Positions 54,560 to 62,508 of a stretch of 64,000 nucleotides of DNA are shown in pieces (positions within the stretch are counted from its first letter, which is position 1; every line of letters starts with the position of its first letter). The notes under the pieces are model-generated. The model was not told the DNA's origin. It did no database searches and worked only from the letters and a program-made list of their open reading frames with translations. Source of the DNA: an uncultured bacterium (GTDB lineage: Bacteria > Krumholzibacteriota > Krumholzibacteriia > LZORAL124-64-63). The stretch is from assembly GCA_937864225.1 (NCBI GenBank), contig CALMJK010000018.1:101750-165749 (forward strand), given 5' to 3'. Position numbers and translations under genes: made by a program.

Positions 54560-55081
54560 ATGAAGAGAACTATGATGGCAGCGTTTGTCGCGGTGACCGT
54601 CTTCGTTTGCGTGCCGAGTGCGCGTGCAGAGCAAGCCAACTACGTCCAGCACGACGGCTGGTTCTGCGCGGGCCTGGGCGGTGGGAGTGTTAGCGGTGGC
54701 GAGACGGATCAACTCTTCGAGCGTTTGTCAGTCGTCTTGTCGGGCAATGTCGCTTTTGGAGCGAACGCGATCTCGGCAAGATTCGCAAAACTGGGGTTCG
54801 GGGAGTCAGACGGCGATGTCGCCGTCCTTTTCCGTCGATCGATGGTTGCAGGTCAAGTCGAGTTGAGCGCGGCAGCGGGCCCCGGGATGCTCTACCGGCG
54901 ATGCGGTACGATAACCGACGGACCGGATGACGAGGTGTTTGATCGGGCCGGTATTGCGTGGGCCGCAGAGATCATCAAGCGCAGCATTTCACCAGCTGCC
55001 ATAGGCCTGGCTGGATTCGGAGAGGTCGCGGGCAGTCGCAGTTTTTGGGGCATGGCGTTACTGCTGTGTTTGGGTCGCTAG
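54560..55081 (+). CDS. Cassette gene: secreted protein, unrecognised
   Basis: 173 residues from ATG 54560, with a signal peptide (MKRTMMAAFVAVTVFVC, cleavage at ARAEQ). The mature chain opens DGWFCAGLGGGSVSGG, a Gly/aromatic pattern of small outer-membrane or curled beta proteins, and continues with strands AISARFAKLGFGESDGDVAVLF (in part) and GQVELSAAAGPGMLYRR. The same frame is open through the truncated NTF2-like fragment upstream, giving an artificial fused ORF. Followed by attC15. Function unknown. Confidence 0.65.
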   Translation: MKRTMMAAFVAVTVFVCVPSARAEQANYVQHDGWFCAGLGGGSVSGGETDQLFERLSVVLSGNVAFGANAISARFAKLGFGESDGDVAVLFRRSMVAGQVELSAAAGPGMLYRRCGTITDGPDDEVFDRAGIAWAAEIIKRSISPAAIGLAGFGEVAGSRSFWGMALLLCLGR

Positions 55082-55111
55082 CGAGGCCGGGGTTGCGCGG
55101 AGCGGGTCCCT

Positions 55112-55209
55112 GGCGAACCGTTACAGCTGACGTGCTGGCCCAGTCACGGCGCTGGCCGACGCCACCACCGCGCCAGCGGCGCCCGCAGTTGAACGCCAAG
55201 GCGTTAGAC
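55112..55209 (+). repeat. attC site 15
   Basis: GGCGAAC to GTTAGAC; arms GTTACAGCTG and CAGTTGAAC; inner GCGCTGGC palindrome; length 98. Confidence 0.75.
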
Positions 55210-55225
55210 CGATAAGGAGATCACG

Positions 55226-56719
55226 ATGCCGCGAGGACCAAGAAGCACATTCGTCGTCTTCACCGGGGTCCTCGTGTGGCTGGCGGGCAATGCAGCTCAG
55301 TCGACGGAGCGGCAAACGTGGAGCCCCGATACTCCTGCAGGCGTGAGATTGAAGGAGGCTGTGGGAGCAATCAACGCGGGTGACATGGACTCAGTAAGGA
55401 GCTTCATCGACGACACCTTCGCCCCGAAGTCGCTGGAATTCTTCGGGAAAGATGAACTGTTTGATGTCTTCTACGGCATGTTCGAGAAGTACGGCGGATT
55501 GGATTTCCACCATGTGAAGGAATCCTCGCCAAGCAAGGAAGTCGCGGTCTTTTCATGCCCGGTAACGGGCACTGGTTATGTCTTCGGTCTGACTGTTCAG
55601 GCCGAACCGCCACATCTCGTACGAGGGATGACGATATTGCCTCTGGCAAGCGTGAGTGAAGATCAGGGGCCAAAGAGGTCCACCGAAGAGGCAATCGCAG
55701 AGAGGCTATCAGTCGTGCTTGACCGCTTCGAGAAGCGCGGGGTGTTTTCAGGGGTGGTGCTGGTTTCGATAGATGAACAAATCATCTTCCACAATGCCTA
55801 CGGATGGGCAAATCGTGAATCTGCAATTCCGGCCACAGTCGACACCAAGTTCAATCTTGCTTCCGTTGGCAAGATGTTCACTGCTGTTGCGATCGCGCAA
55901 CTCTGCGAAAAGGAGATTCTTTCGTACGATGATCCTATTGGGACGTTTTTACTTACTGACTGGATACCGCCCGACATTGCTCAGAAGGTCAAGATCAAAC
56001 ACCTCTTGACTCACACATCTGGGCTCGGGGGAGAAGACTCCAATATCCCCTATGTCGAGGAAGCCGTTGCGCGCGGTTTCAGAAGTATCGACGACTACAA
56101 GAGCCTTACTGTTCAGACTACATTGGGATTCGAACCAGGAACCAAGTACGAGTACAGCAACATCGGGTATCACCTTTTGGGCGCCATTATTGAGCGAGTT
56201 TCAGGCGAGTCGTATTCTAGCTATCTAAACACTCATATATTCGGGCAGGCCGAGATGACGGGCGCCAAGCTAACCCAAAGCGAGATACCATTGTCGGAGA
56301 TGGCCGTCGGCTACGAGAAAGTCTGCGAGGGCGACTCTGTCGTTTACAGAGACAATCGGTCGCGCATCCCCGAGCAGGCCACGCCAGCCGGACTGTGTTA
56401 TGCGACAGCGAATGACCTCCTGCAATTCGCGCAGGCATTGCGTTACAACACCTTGGTCACTGCGCAGACCCAGGACATCCTGTTCGCCCCCAAGGCGGAA
56501 CTCAATTCTCCTCGCTACGGTTTTGGATTCGAAGCCAGAGAGATCGACGATCGACGAACGGTTGGGCATACGGGTGGTTACATCGGAATCAACGACACGT
56601 TTTCCATGGGACGCGACGACGACTACACAGTAGTCATTCTCTCCAACCTCGACATACTGACAGGTACCGTTTGCGAGGACCTCGGAATGATCATCGGTCA
56701 GATGATCAGCGGACGGTGA
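55226..56719 (+). CDS. Cassette gene: class-C beta-lactamase-like serine hydrolase
   Basis: 497 residues, AAGGAG site, signal peptide ending at NAAQS. Residues about 35-150 form an NTF2/DUF3887-like domain; the rest is a beta-lactamase (DD-peptidase fold) domain with S213-VGK216 (SxxK), Y310-SN312 (YxN) and H448-TGG (HxG). All three catalytic boxes are intact. Such proteins are often peptidases or esterases rather than true lactamases, and the extra N-terminal domain argues for a non-beta-lactam substrate. Periplasmic or secreted. Confidence 0.88.
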   Translation: MPRGPRSTFVVFTGVLVWLAGNAAQSTERQTWSPDTPAGVRLKEAVGAINAGDMDSVRSFIDDTFAPKSLEFFGKDELFDVFYGMFEKYGGLDFHHVKESSPSKEVAVFSCPVTGTGYVFGLTVQAEPPHLVRGMTILPLASVSEDQGPKRSTEEAIAERLSVVLDRFEKRGVFSGVVLVSIDEQIIFHNAYGWANRESAIPATVDTKFNLASVGKMFTAVAIAQLCEKEILSYDDPIGTFLLTDWIPPDIAQKVKIKHLLTHTSGLGGEDSNIPYVEEAVARGFRSIDDYKSLTVQTTLGFEPGTKYEYSNIGYHLLGAIIERVSGESYSSYLNTHIFGQAEMTGAKLTQSEIPLSEMAVGYEKVCEGDSVVYRDNRSRIPEQATPAGLCYATANDLLQFAQALRYNTLVTAQTQDILFAPKAELNSPRYGFGFEAREIDDRRTVGHTGGYIGINDTFSMGRDDDYTVVILSNLDILTGTVCEDLGMIIGQMISGR

Positions 56720-56822
56720 GGTTGCGAGCTCTACGCCACTGGCAGGACCAGGGGCGCGCCAGCGGGCTTGGCGGCTAAAGTACTTGGCGTTGACCGGGCA
56801 GTTTTTCGGGAGGGAGCATGCC

Positions 56823-57263
56823 ATGAGACGCTATATTGCAGCCGTCTTATGCCTTGTCGGCGTTCTGTCCGCCGGTGCGGCTGGTCAAAGCAACGCACCG
56901 GTTCCCATTCTTCCAAACAGTCTTCACTGGGTGAGTCCACTGACCGTATCTGGGTTACAGATGGCATGGGTGATCGGATCTGAGCAGAAGCCCGGCGCAT
57001 ACATTCTTCGGGTCAAGCTTGAAGGTGGTGCGAAAATACCGCCACACACCCATCCTGATGAGCGTAATACCACTGTGTTGGCCGGTGTCCTATATGTCGG
57101 GTTCGGCGAGATCTTCGACGAGACGCAGGTTGTGGCCATTCCGGTCGGAGCAGTGTACGTCGCTCCCGCTAGTGTTTCCCACTATATCTGGGCCAAGGAC
57201 GGCGAGGTGATGTTTCAGGAAGCAGGCATGGGTCCGACTGGAACGGTGTTCTTAAAGCGGTAG
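56823..57263 (+). CDS. Cassette gene: secreted cupin-domain protein
   Basis: 146 residues, GGAGGGAG site, signal peptide ending at AAGQS (residue 21). The cupin core has YILRVKLEGGAKIPPHTHPDERNTTVLAG (in part) with two His and a Glu-like acidic residue, then a second half with IPVGAVYVAPASVSHYIWAKDG carrying the last His. It resembles ChrR/DUF4437-like periplasmic cupins. No clear attC precedes it: only a GTTGACC box at 56789-56795 is found. Confidence 0.82.
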   Translation: MRRYIAAVLCLVGVLSAGAAGQSNAPVPILPNSLHWVSPLTVSGLQMAWVIGSEQKPGAYILRVKLEGGAKIPPHTHPDERNTTVLAGVLYVGFGEIFDETQVVAIPVGAVYVAPASVSHYIWAKDGEVMFQEAGMGPTGTVFLKR

Positions 57264-57280
57264 GATGCCAGACTCGCGCC

Positions 57281-57349
57281 GTCCAACTCCGAATACGGCT
57301 GACGGCCGCTGCCGGCACGCCCGGCCGCAACTGATTCTGAGCGTTGGGC
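57281..57349 (+). repeat. attC site 16
   Basis: GTCCAAC to GTTGGGC; arms TCCGAATACGGCTG and CAACTGATTCTGAG; length 69. Confidence 0.75.
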
Positions 57350-57372
57350 CGACCGATGAGGCAGGCTGAACA

Positions 57373-57943
57373 ATGATGCCGAATCTGGGGGACCATCTGC
57401 TTGTCGCGCTGATCGCGGTGGCTGTGGTTGGGGCGAGGAGCAGAGGCGGTTGGCCTCGGCGTCCCGGGTGGCCACGCGTTTTGGATTGGAGCGATCGTCG
57501 TTGTCGCGCTTGCGATCGCCCTGGGACTTCAGGTCGCAGTGGTGCGATCGTCGGCTGAAGCGCGCGCACAGGCGCGGAAGCAGTTCCGAGGTGTCCCGGC
57601 GCTGATGGTGCCGCGAGACGAGCGCGAACGCCGGATGTGGGCGGGTCTGAGCCTAACGGCTGGTTGTTGTGAGGAAGTCCTCTACCGGGGATTCCTGATG
57701 TGGTATTTGATGACGTGGCTTCCCAAGGAGGCCGCCGTGTTGGCTTCGGCGGTTGTCTTCGGGGTTGCGCATCTCTACCTCGGATGGGGCGTTGGAGTGC
57801 TCCGGGCCACGGTTGTGGGTGTCGTCTTCGGCGTGGCGTATCTGCTCACCGGAACACTCTGGGTGCCGATCTCCGTCCACGCGATAGTAGATGTCACGAG
57901 CGGGCTCACAGGCAGTGCCGCATTTGAGCAAGGGGCGCAATGA
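57373..57943 (+). pseudogene. Cassette gene: CPBP-family intramembrane protease, frameshifted
   Basis: The start MMPNLGDHLLVALIAVAVVG (57373) is in one frame, but from about 57440 the family sequence continues in another (HAFWIGAIVVVALAIAL, LTAGCCEEVLYRGFL with the two Glu and Arg, FGVAHLYLG with His, and SVHAIVDV). The catalytic motifs are complete, so the damage is one small indel near 57430-57450 plus a probable short N-terminal loss. Without correction only a TTG at 57428 could start the second frame. It resembles but is not closely related to the CPBP cassette at 48608. Confidence 0.65.
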
Positions 57944-58500
57944 TGCGCAAGGTACAAATCGCAGTCGGCTTGCTGTTGCATGTCATTCCCATGAGCGTTC
58001 TTGCCGAATGGCCGAGCCCGGCGGATACGCTGGCTCTTGCGCTCTTGGATTCTCTGCAGGTGGGCGCCATCAGCCTCAATTTGTCGAGCGATCCAGATGA
58101 GGCCGGGCGTCAGCTCTGGGGCCAGTTTGCCAAGGGAGAGCTCGCGAAGAGGTATTCGCAGATCGAAGTCCCCGGCGGAAAGTCGGTTTGGCCCGTATTC
58201 CGAGATCGCCTCGTGGCGGTGGCTATCGAGAAGGGTTTCGATTCCAAGTCCTTGGTCGGGGCCCTCGGGCAGATTGAACAGAACGAGGAACGGCTGACCA
58301 CGAAAGGGCAGCTATATCCAATCGGCGCCTTTGTTGCCCGTGCCCGGACCGGAAAGGTGTGGGTCGTCCCGTGCCATTGGGAGAGCGGGTATCAGCCACC
58401 GAAAGAGGGTCAGCGGATTCCGTTGCAGGCGAAACATATCCGGATCTGGGCGTTTGCAATGGGGAGCGGCAGACAGGTCGGCTACGTCACGTGCAAGTGA
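57940..58500 (+). CDS. Cassette gene: secreted hypothetical protein
   Basis: 186 residues; ATG overlaps the CPBP stop by four bases (ATGA), so the two genes form one cassette and are translationally coupled. Signal peptide ending at VLAEW (residue 23). The body is alpha/beta, with ISLNLSSDPDEAGRQLW, SVWPVFRDRLVAVAIEKGF and GKVWVVPCHWESGYQPP. No family known to me. No attC is visible after it, which is where the array becomes unreadable. Confidence 0.65.
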   Translation: MMRKVQIAVGLLLHVIPMSVLAEWPSPADTLALALLDSLQVGAISLNLSSDPDEAGRQLWGQFAKGELAKRYSQIEVPGGKSVWPVFRDRLVAVAIEKGFDSKSLVGALGQIEQNEERLTTKGQLYPIGAFVARARTGKVWVVPCHWESGYQPPKEGQRIPLQAKHIRIWAFAMGSGRQVGYVTCK

Positions 58501-58519
58501 ATTGACGGGCGTGTAGTCG

Positions 58520-58630
58520 ATGCGATTTCCTGCGGATTTCATGTTCGAGTTGGCGGGGGTCGAAAAAGCCGGTGTGAGCGCAACGTACGACAGGCTTCGC
58601 GGGGACAAGCTGTCCAATAAGCGCATGTAA
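58520..58630 (+). pseudogene. ORF6N N-terminal fragment
   Basis: A 36-residue ORF reading MRFPADFMFELAGVEKAG and then SNKRM before TAA. RFPxDFMFEL is the conserved middle of ORF6N proteins and aligns base by base over about 45 bases with the upstream edge of the fragment at 49551. No ribosome site. It marks the last recognisable piece of the cassette region. Confidence 0.55.
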
Positions 58631-58663
58631 CTATCCGGTCCCTTCCGGGTCTACTCCTACGAC

Positions 58664-59164
58664 ATGGTCACCCGAGCGAATCTCGAACAGCTTTACGCCA
58701 CGTGGGCGCCCGATGTGCGTCGCTTTGCGTACTGGCTCACCCATGACGCGGCGGCGGCGGACGACATCACGTCCGAGACGTTCGTGAGGGCTTTGACCCG
58801 CTTCGAGAGCATCCGCACCGAGTCCGTGAAAGGCTACCTGCTGACTATCGCTCGCAACCTGGTGCTGACCGAGTCGCGCCGCCGCCGGCGGCTGCGTCCC
58901 CTCGACGCCGAACATCGCGATCCCGGCCGTGACCCGGCTACGCAGGCGGAGGCGAAGAGCGATATGGAGTCGGTGCTCAGAGCCGTCAACGACCTCCCCC
59001 CGGGTGAACGCGAAGCGCTCGTGCTGCGCGCCGTCGAGGAACTTCCCTATGACGAGATTGCGCGCGTGCTCGGCATCTCGGTGGTGGCCGTCAAAGTGCG
59101 GGTGCACCGGGCGCGCGCGCGTCTCATCGCGCGCACCGGACGAACACAAGGAGAACGATCATGA
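58664..59164 (+). CDS. ECF-type RNA polymerase sigma factor
   Basis: 166 residues. Region 2: LYATWAPDVRRFAYWLTHDAAAADDITSETFVRAL (in part), with the Asp-Ala-Glu region; region 4: LPPGEREALVLRAVEELPYDEIARVLGISVVAVKVRVHRARARL (in part) for -35 recognition. A short extracytoplasmic-function sigma factor. The next gene overlaps its stop by four bases and encodes a likely anti-sigma factor. First chromosomal-style gene after the cassette array. Confidence 0.9.
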   Translation: MVTRANLEQLYATWAPDVRRFAYWLTHDAAAADDITSETFVRALTRFESIRTESVKGYLLTIARNLVLTESRRRRRLRPLDAEHRDPGRDPATQAEAKSDMESVLRAVNDLPPGEREALVLRAVEELPYDEIARVLGISVVAVKVRVHRARARLIARTGRTQGERS

Positions 59165-59478
59165 AACCGCATCGCGACGTCATCGTGGACCTGCTGCCCG
59201 TCTACCTCGCGGGCGAGGCGAGCGCCGAGACGCAGCGGCTCGTGGAAGATTGCGTGGCCGGCGACCCCGAGCTTGCCCGGCTCGTCGAGAAGGGGCGGGC
59301 GGACCTCGCCAGCCTGGCCCCGCCAGCCGTCACTCGAAAGGAGAACCAGACCATGGAACTCGAAAGCGTGAAGCGCCTGGCCCTGATTCGCACGCTCGGA
59401 CTGTCGCTGCTCTTCTCGGGCCTTTTCATCGCCACGGTGGCCTTGGTGACCGTAGCGGTGCTGATGCTCCGGCGCTGA
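59161..59478 (+). CDS. Probable membrane anti-sigma factor
   Basis: 105 residues, ATG inside the overlapping ATGA with the sigma gene. The N-terminal cytosolic part (KPHRDVIVDLLPVYLAGEASAETQRLVEDCV, in part) has the DLLPxYLxGEAS pattern of zf-HC2/RsgI-type anti-sigma proteins, with one His and no classic CxxC, so zinc binding is uncertain. A single transmembrane helix (TLGLSLLFSGLFIATVALVTVAVLM, in part) follows. It should hold the sigma factor until a signal arrives. The coupling and order are the main evidence. Confidence 0.8.
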   Translation: MKPHRDVIVDLLPVYLAGEASAETQRLVEDCVAGDPELARLVEKGRADLASLAPPAVTRKENQTMELESVKRLALIRTLGLSLLFSGLFIATVALVTVAVLMLRR

Positions 59479-59570
59479 TCCCCGCACCCGGCGCTACTTC
59501 GCCGGACGGGGAGCGCCAATTGCGCACGTTGACCGCCATTCTTCGCGCTTGGCGACGACAGGAGGGGGAG

Positions 59571-60092
59571 ATGGAAGCACCGGCAGATCGCGACGCCGTC
59601 CTGGCCCGCTATAAGGAAGGGCCGGCGCTGCTCGCGCGCGCGCTCGCGGGCTTGAAGGACGCCGAGCTCGACGCCACTCCGGCTAAGGGCGGCTGGACCA
59701 TCCGGCAGATCGCGCACCACATCGTGGACGGAGACGACCTCTGGAAGACGTGCATCAAGATGGCGCTGGGCAACGAACAGGCCGAGTTCGCGCTCGGGTG
59801 GTACTGGGCACAGCCGCAAGACGTCTGGGTCGAGCGCTGGGCGTACGCGAGCCGTCCCCTGGACGAGTCCTTGGCCCTGCTCAGGGCCAACAGGGCCCAT
59901 GTCCTGCAGCTCTTGGAACACGTGCCGGATGCGTGGCGTCGATCCGTCAGACTGGTGCGGTCCGACGGACAGGCCGAGCGATTGCCGGTGGGCGCCGTCG
60001 TGGCGATGCACGCCGACCACGTCGCGCATCACCTGGACCGGATACTCGCCATTCGCCGGGAACTGGACGCCGCCCAAGGAATCGTCCCATGA
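59571..60092 (+). CDS. DinB-family protein
   Basis: 173 residues, GGAGGGGGAG site. Four-helix DinB fold with the three metal-ligand histidines in ARALAGLKDAEL...IRQIAHHIVDGDDLW (in part) and AMHADHVAHHLDRILAIR. Such proteins bind zinc or nickel and act as thiol transferases or damage-response enzymes. The following gene overlaps its stop by four bases (ATGA). Confidence 0.85.
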   Translation: MEAPADRDAVLARYKEGPALLARALAGLKDAELDATPAKGGWTIRQIAHHIVDGDDLWKTCIKMALGNEQAEFALGWYWAQPQDVWVERWAYASRPLDESLALLRANRAHVLQLLEHVPDAWRRSVRLVRSDGQAERLPVGAVVAMHADHVAHHLDRILAIRRELDAAQGIVP

Positions 60093-60547
60093 CTCGCATT
60101 GAGCACGGCATCGTGATCCCGGCTCCGGTCGAGCAGGTCTTCGACTACGCGGCCGATTATCGCCGCTGGAGTGAATGGTTCGAGGGCGTCGCCAATGTCA
60201 AGCCCACGACGGAAGTCGAGCGCGGCAGCGGCGCGCGATATGCCTACAAGGTCCACTTTCTGAGTGTCTCCGTGCGTGTCGAGACGGAGATCCACGATTT
60301 CGTGCGCGACCATGGTTGGGCGGGCACCGCGACCAAGGGCATTGCGCACCGCACGCGTTGGCGCTTCGAACCGGTTGTGGGCGGCACGCGATTCACTTAC
60401 ACGCTCGAGTACCGGTTGCCCGCTGCCGCGCTCGGGAGGATGATCGATTCCTGGTTGGTGAAGCCGCAATGGGACAGAATCATCGCGAAGTCCCTCGACA
60501 ATCTGAAACGGCGTTTCGCGGTGGCGCCCGTCGAACGCTCTCTTTGA
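60089..60547 (+). CDS. SRPBCC-family (polyketide cyclase/Bet v1-like) protein
   Basis: 152 residues. START/Bet v1 fold: EHGIVIPAPVEQVFDYAADYRRWSEWFEGV (in part) opens the family, then VVGGTRFTYTLEYRLP and a long terminal helix WDRIIAKSLDNLKRRF. The fold binds hydrophobic small molecules. Translationally coupled to the DinB gene, so both likely respond to the same stress or toxic compound. Confidence 0.85.
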   Translation: MTRIEHGIVIPAPVEQVFDYAADYRRWSEWFEGVANVKPTTEVERGSGARYAYKVHFLSVSVRVETEIHDFVRDHGWAGTATKGIAHRTRWRFEPVVGGTRFTYTLEYRLPAAALGRMIDSWLVKPQWDRIIAKSLDNLKRRFAVAPVERSL

Positions 60548-60633
60548 GCGGGATTGGGGAGGCGAGGCCGAGCGCCCTTGGCATACAATGGCGGCGGCGG
60601 AGGAACGCGCGCGCGTGAAAGGGAGGTTGGACG

Positions 60634-61359
60634 ATGAGGGTCGTGGCCATCAGCGGCAGTCCCCACCTGGGCAAGGGTAACACCGCGCTGTTGCTGGACC
60701 CCTTTCTCGAGGGGATGCGCGGGGCGGGGGCGTCGGTCGAGCTCTTCTACACGAAGCAGTTGGAGATCAAGCCCTGCCAGGGTGAGTTCAATTGCTGGCT
60801 CAAGACGCCGGGCCAGTGTTTCCAGCGGGACGACATGCAAATGCTGCTGCCCAAACTGGCCGCGGCGGACATTTGGGTGCTGGCCACGCCGGTCTACGTG
60901 GACGGGCTCGCCGGGCCGCTGAAGAACCTGTTGGACCGGATCATCCCGGCGGCCACGCCGCTGATCGAGGTGCGCGACGGCCACTGCCGTCATGCCGCGC
61001 GCGCCGGCGTCAAGGGCGCGCGGCTGGTCTTGGTCGCCAACTGCGGCTTCTGGGAGCTGGACAACTTCGATCCCCTGCTCGTGCACCTGGAAGCGGTCAG
61101 CCGGAACCTGGGGAGCGCGTTCGCCGGCGCCCTGCTGCGGCCCCATGGGCCGGCGCTGAGGTCGATGCTCGAGCTGGGCGGGCCGGTCGATGACATCCTT
61201 GACGCGGCCAAGGAAGCCGGCCGCCAACTCGTGCAGGACGGCAGGATGTCTCCCGAGACCCTGAAGGTCATCAGTCGCGAGCTCCTGCCCCGGGACGCGT
61301 ATGTGCAGATGGCCAACCAGAGCTTCCAGAGGGCATTGGATGAGCTGAATCAGCCGTAG
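60634..61359 (+). CDS. NADPH-dependent FMN reductase / flavodoxin-fold protein
   Basis: 241 residues. The FMN phosphate loop is VVAISGSPHLGKGNTALLL; the isoalloxazine side loops are TPVYVDGLAGPLKNLLDR and VLVANCGFWE. One Cys near residue 48 (KPCQGEFNC) fits the iron-sulfur-flavoprotein-like subgroup that reduces quinones or other oxidants. GGGAGG site nine bases before ATG. Monocistronic as far as I can see. Confidence 0.85.
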   Translation: MRVVAISGSPHLGKGNTALLLDPFLEGMRGAGASVELFYTKQLEIKPCQGEFNCWLKTPGQCFQRDDMQMLLPKLAAADIWVLATPVYVDGLAGPLKNLLDRIIPAATPLIEVRDGHCRHAARAGVKGARLVLVANCGFWELDNFDPLLVHLEAVSRNLGSAFAGALLRPHGPALRSMLELGGPVDDILDAAKEAGRQLVQDGRMSPETLKVISRELLPRDAYVQMANQSFQRALDELNQP

Positions 61360-61435
61360 CGCCGAGCGTCGCGCGACGGTTTCGGGCGACGGCGGCTCCC
61401 TTGCGATCGGCGAGGTCTTTTCCAGGGGCGGCAGG

Positions 61436-61855
61436 ATGGCGGGCAATCCCGACAGACACGTTCTCCTGACGCGAACGATCCGCTGGACGGCCCGCGCATG
61501 GGCGGTGGCAAGCATCGGCCTGATCCTGGCCTTCTTCATCGGCGAAGGCTTCGCGCCGGCGCGGGTCGCGCCGAGGGAGTGGCTCGGCCTGCTGTTCTTC
61601 CCGTTGGGGATCTGCGCCGGCATGCTCGTCGCCTGGCGCCGCGAGGGCCTCGGAGGCGGCATCACGGTGGGAAGCCTGCTGGCCTTCTACATTCTTCACC
61701 TCGCGACGGCCGGCGCGTTCCCGAAAGGCTGGGCGTGGCTGGCCTTCGCCGCGCCGGGCTTCCTGTTCCTGCTCTGTTGGCATCGAGCGCGCCGCGAGAG
61801 GGTGCACAGTGGCGTCGTCTCCGATCAGCGGTTTCTGTCCGGTCGCCCATCGTAA
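61436..61855 (+). CDS. Four-helix membrane protein (DUF7670-like), unrecognised role
   Basis: 139 residues with four hydrophobic segments (about 22-42, 52-70, 77-95, 100-118), connected by short basic loops, ending in a polar tail. The sequence AREWLGLLFFPLGICAGMLVAWRREGLGG is shared by a small group of uncharacterised membrane proteins (shown in part). It precedes tspO by nine bases and is probably cotranscribed. Confidence 0.7.
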   Translation: MAGNPDRHVLLTRTIRWTARAWAVASIGLILAFFIGEGFAPARVAPREWLGLLFFPLGICAGMLVAWRREGLGGGITVGSLLAFYILHLATAGAFPKGWAWLAFAAPGFLFLLCWHRARRERVHSGVVSDQRFLSGRPS

Positions 61856-61864
61856 GGAGAGATC

Positions 61865-62335
61865 GTGAAAACGCCTGGCAACCTCTTGGGCCTCGCCGCT
61901 TGGCTCGCGGCCTCGCTGGCCGCCGGCTGGGTCGGCTCGCGCTTCTTGCCGGGGGCCTGGTACGAGGCGCTGGCCAAGCCGGCCTGGACGCCGCCGAACG
62001 GCGTGTTCGCCCCGGTGTGGACGGCGCTCTATCTGCTCATGGGCACGGCCGCCTGGCTGGTCTGGCGCCGGGCCGGCTTCGCGGGCGCGAGCGCGGCGCT
62101 GGCGCTGTTCGTCGCGCAGCTCGCCCTGAACGCCCTGTGGTCGTACCTGTTCTTCGGGGCGCACCGCATAGGCGCCGCCCTGATCGAGGTCCTGGTCCTG
62201 TGGGCCGTCATCCTGATCGTCGCGGTGCTGTTCTGGCGCCAGACGAGGATTGCCGGCCTGCTCATGCTGCCGTACTTGATCTGGACAGGCTTCGCGTCGG
62301 CGCTGAACCTGGCGTTGTGGAGGATGAATCGGTGA
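61865..62335 (+). CDS. tspO: TspO/MBR-family membrane protein
   Basis: 156 residues with five helices. Family marks: KPAWTPPNGVFAPVWTALYLLMG, ALNALWSYLFFG with the two Trp, and the terminal LPYLIWTGFASALNLALW. TspO proteins bind porphyrins, tryptophan and related ligands and take part in stress responses. Length and all signatures are standard. Confidence 0.92.
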   Translation: MKTPGNLLGLAAWLAASLAAGWVGSRFLPGAWYEALAKPAWTPPNGVFAPVWTALYLLMGTAAWLVWRRAGFAGASAALALFVAQLALNALWSYLFFGAHRIGAALIEVLVLWAVILIVAVLFWRQTRIAGLLMLPYLIWTGFASALNLALWRMNR

Positions 62336-62406
62336 GTCGCAGCCTGGATCCGGTGCTGGAAAAGGGCGTGCGGGAGCGGATGGGGCGGGAGCAGCCATTC
62401 AAATTC

Positions 62407-62436
62407 CTGCCACAGGCTCGTCCATCGCGTTACAAT
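62407..62436 (+). promoter_or_regulatory. Putative promoter upstream of the lipoprotein-like ORF
   Basis: CTGCCA at 62407-62412, 18-base spacer, TACAAT at 62431-62436 (five of six -10 positions), about 70 bases before the ATG at 62509. Confidence 0.4.
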
Positions 62437-62508
62437 CGAACCGACTCTCGCCGCGCATGCTGCTTGATTGTTCCCGATGGCAGGAAGGCTCAATGAGGGA
62501 GGAGCGTC

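Larger units (their letters stand above)
40193..58630 (+). mobile_element. Chromosomal integron with a dead integrase: about 18 gene cassettes
   Basis: The IntI remnant is followed by consecutive plus-strand genes, most separated by imperfect palindromes of 48-133 bases that begin with RYYYAAC-type and end with GTTRRRY-type boxes and whose arms pair with one unpaired G, the signature of attC sites. Cassette cargo is unrelated from gene to gene and varies in GC content, as expected. At least 16 attC candidates are listed separately. Several units lack an attC or contain fused or broken genes. Left border is the GT4 gene; right border is about 58.63 kb, before the ECF sigma gene. Confidence 0.85.

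Noticed and set aside
54254..55081. A single 275-residue gene covering the NTF2 fragment and the secreted protein.
   Set aside because: A second signal peptide begins at residue 103 and homology changes there; it is better read as a broken gene followed by an independent start at 54560.
56720..56822. A complete attC between the serine hydrolase and the second cupin cassette.
   Set aside because: Only a GTTGACC end box was found; no matching start box or pairing arms.
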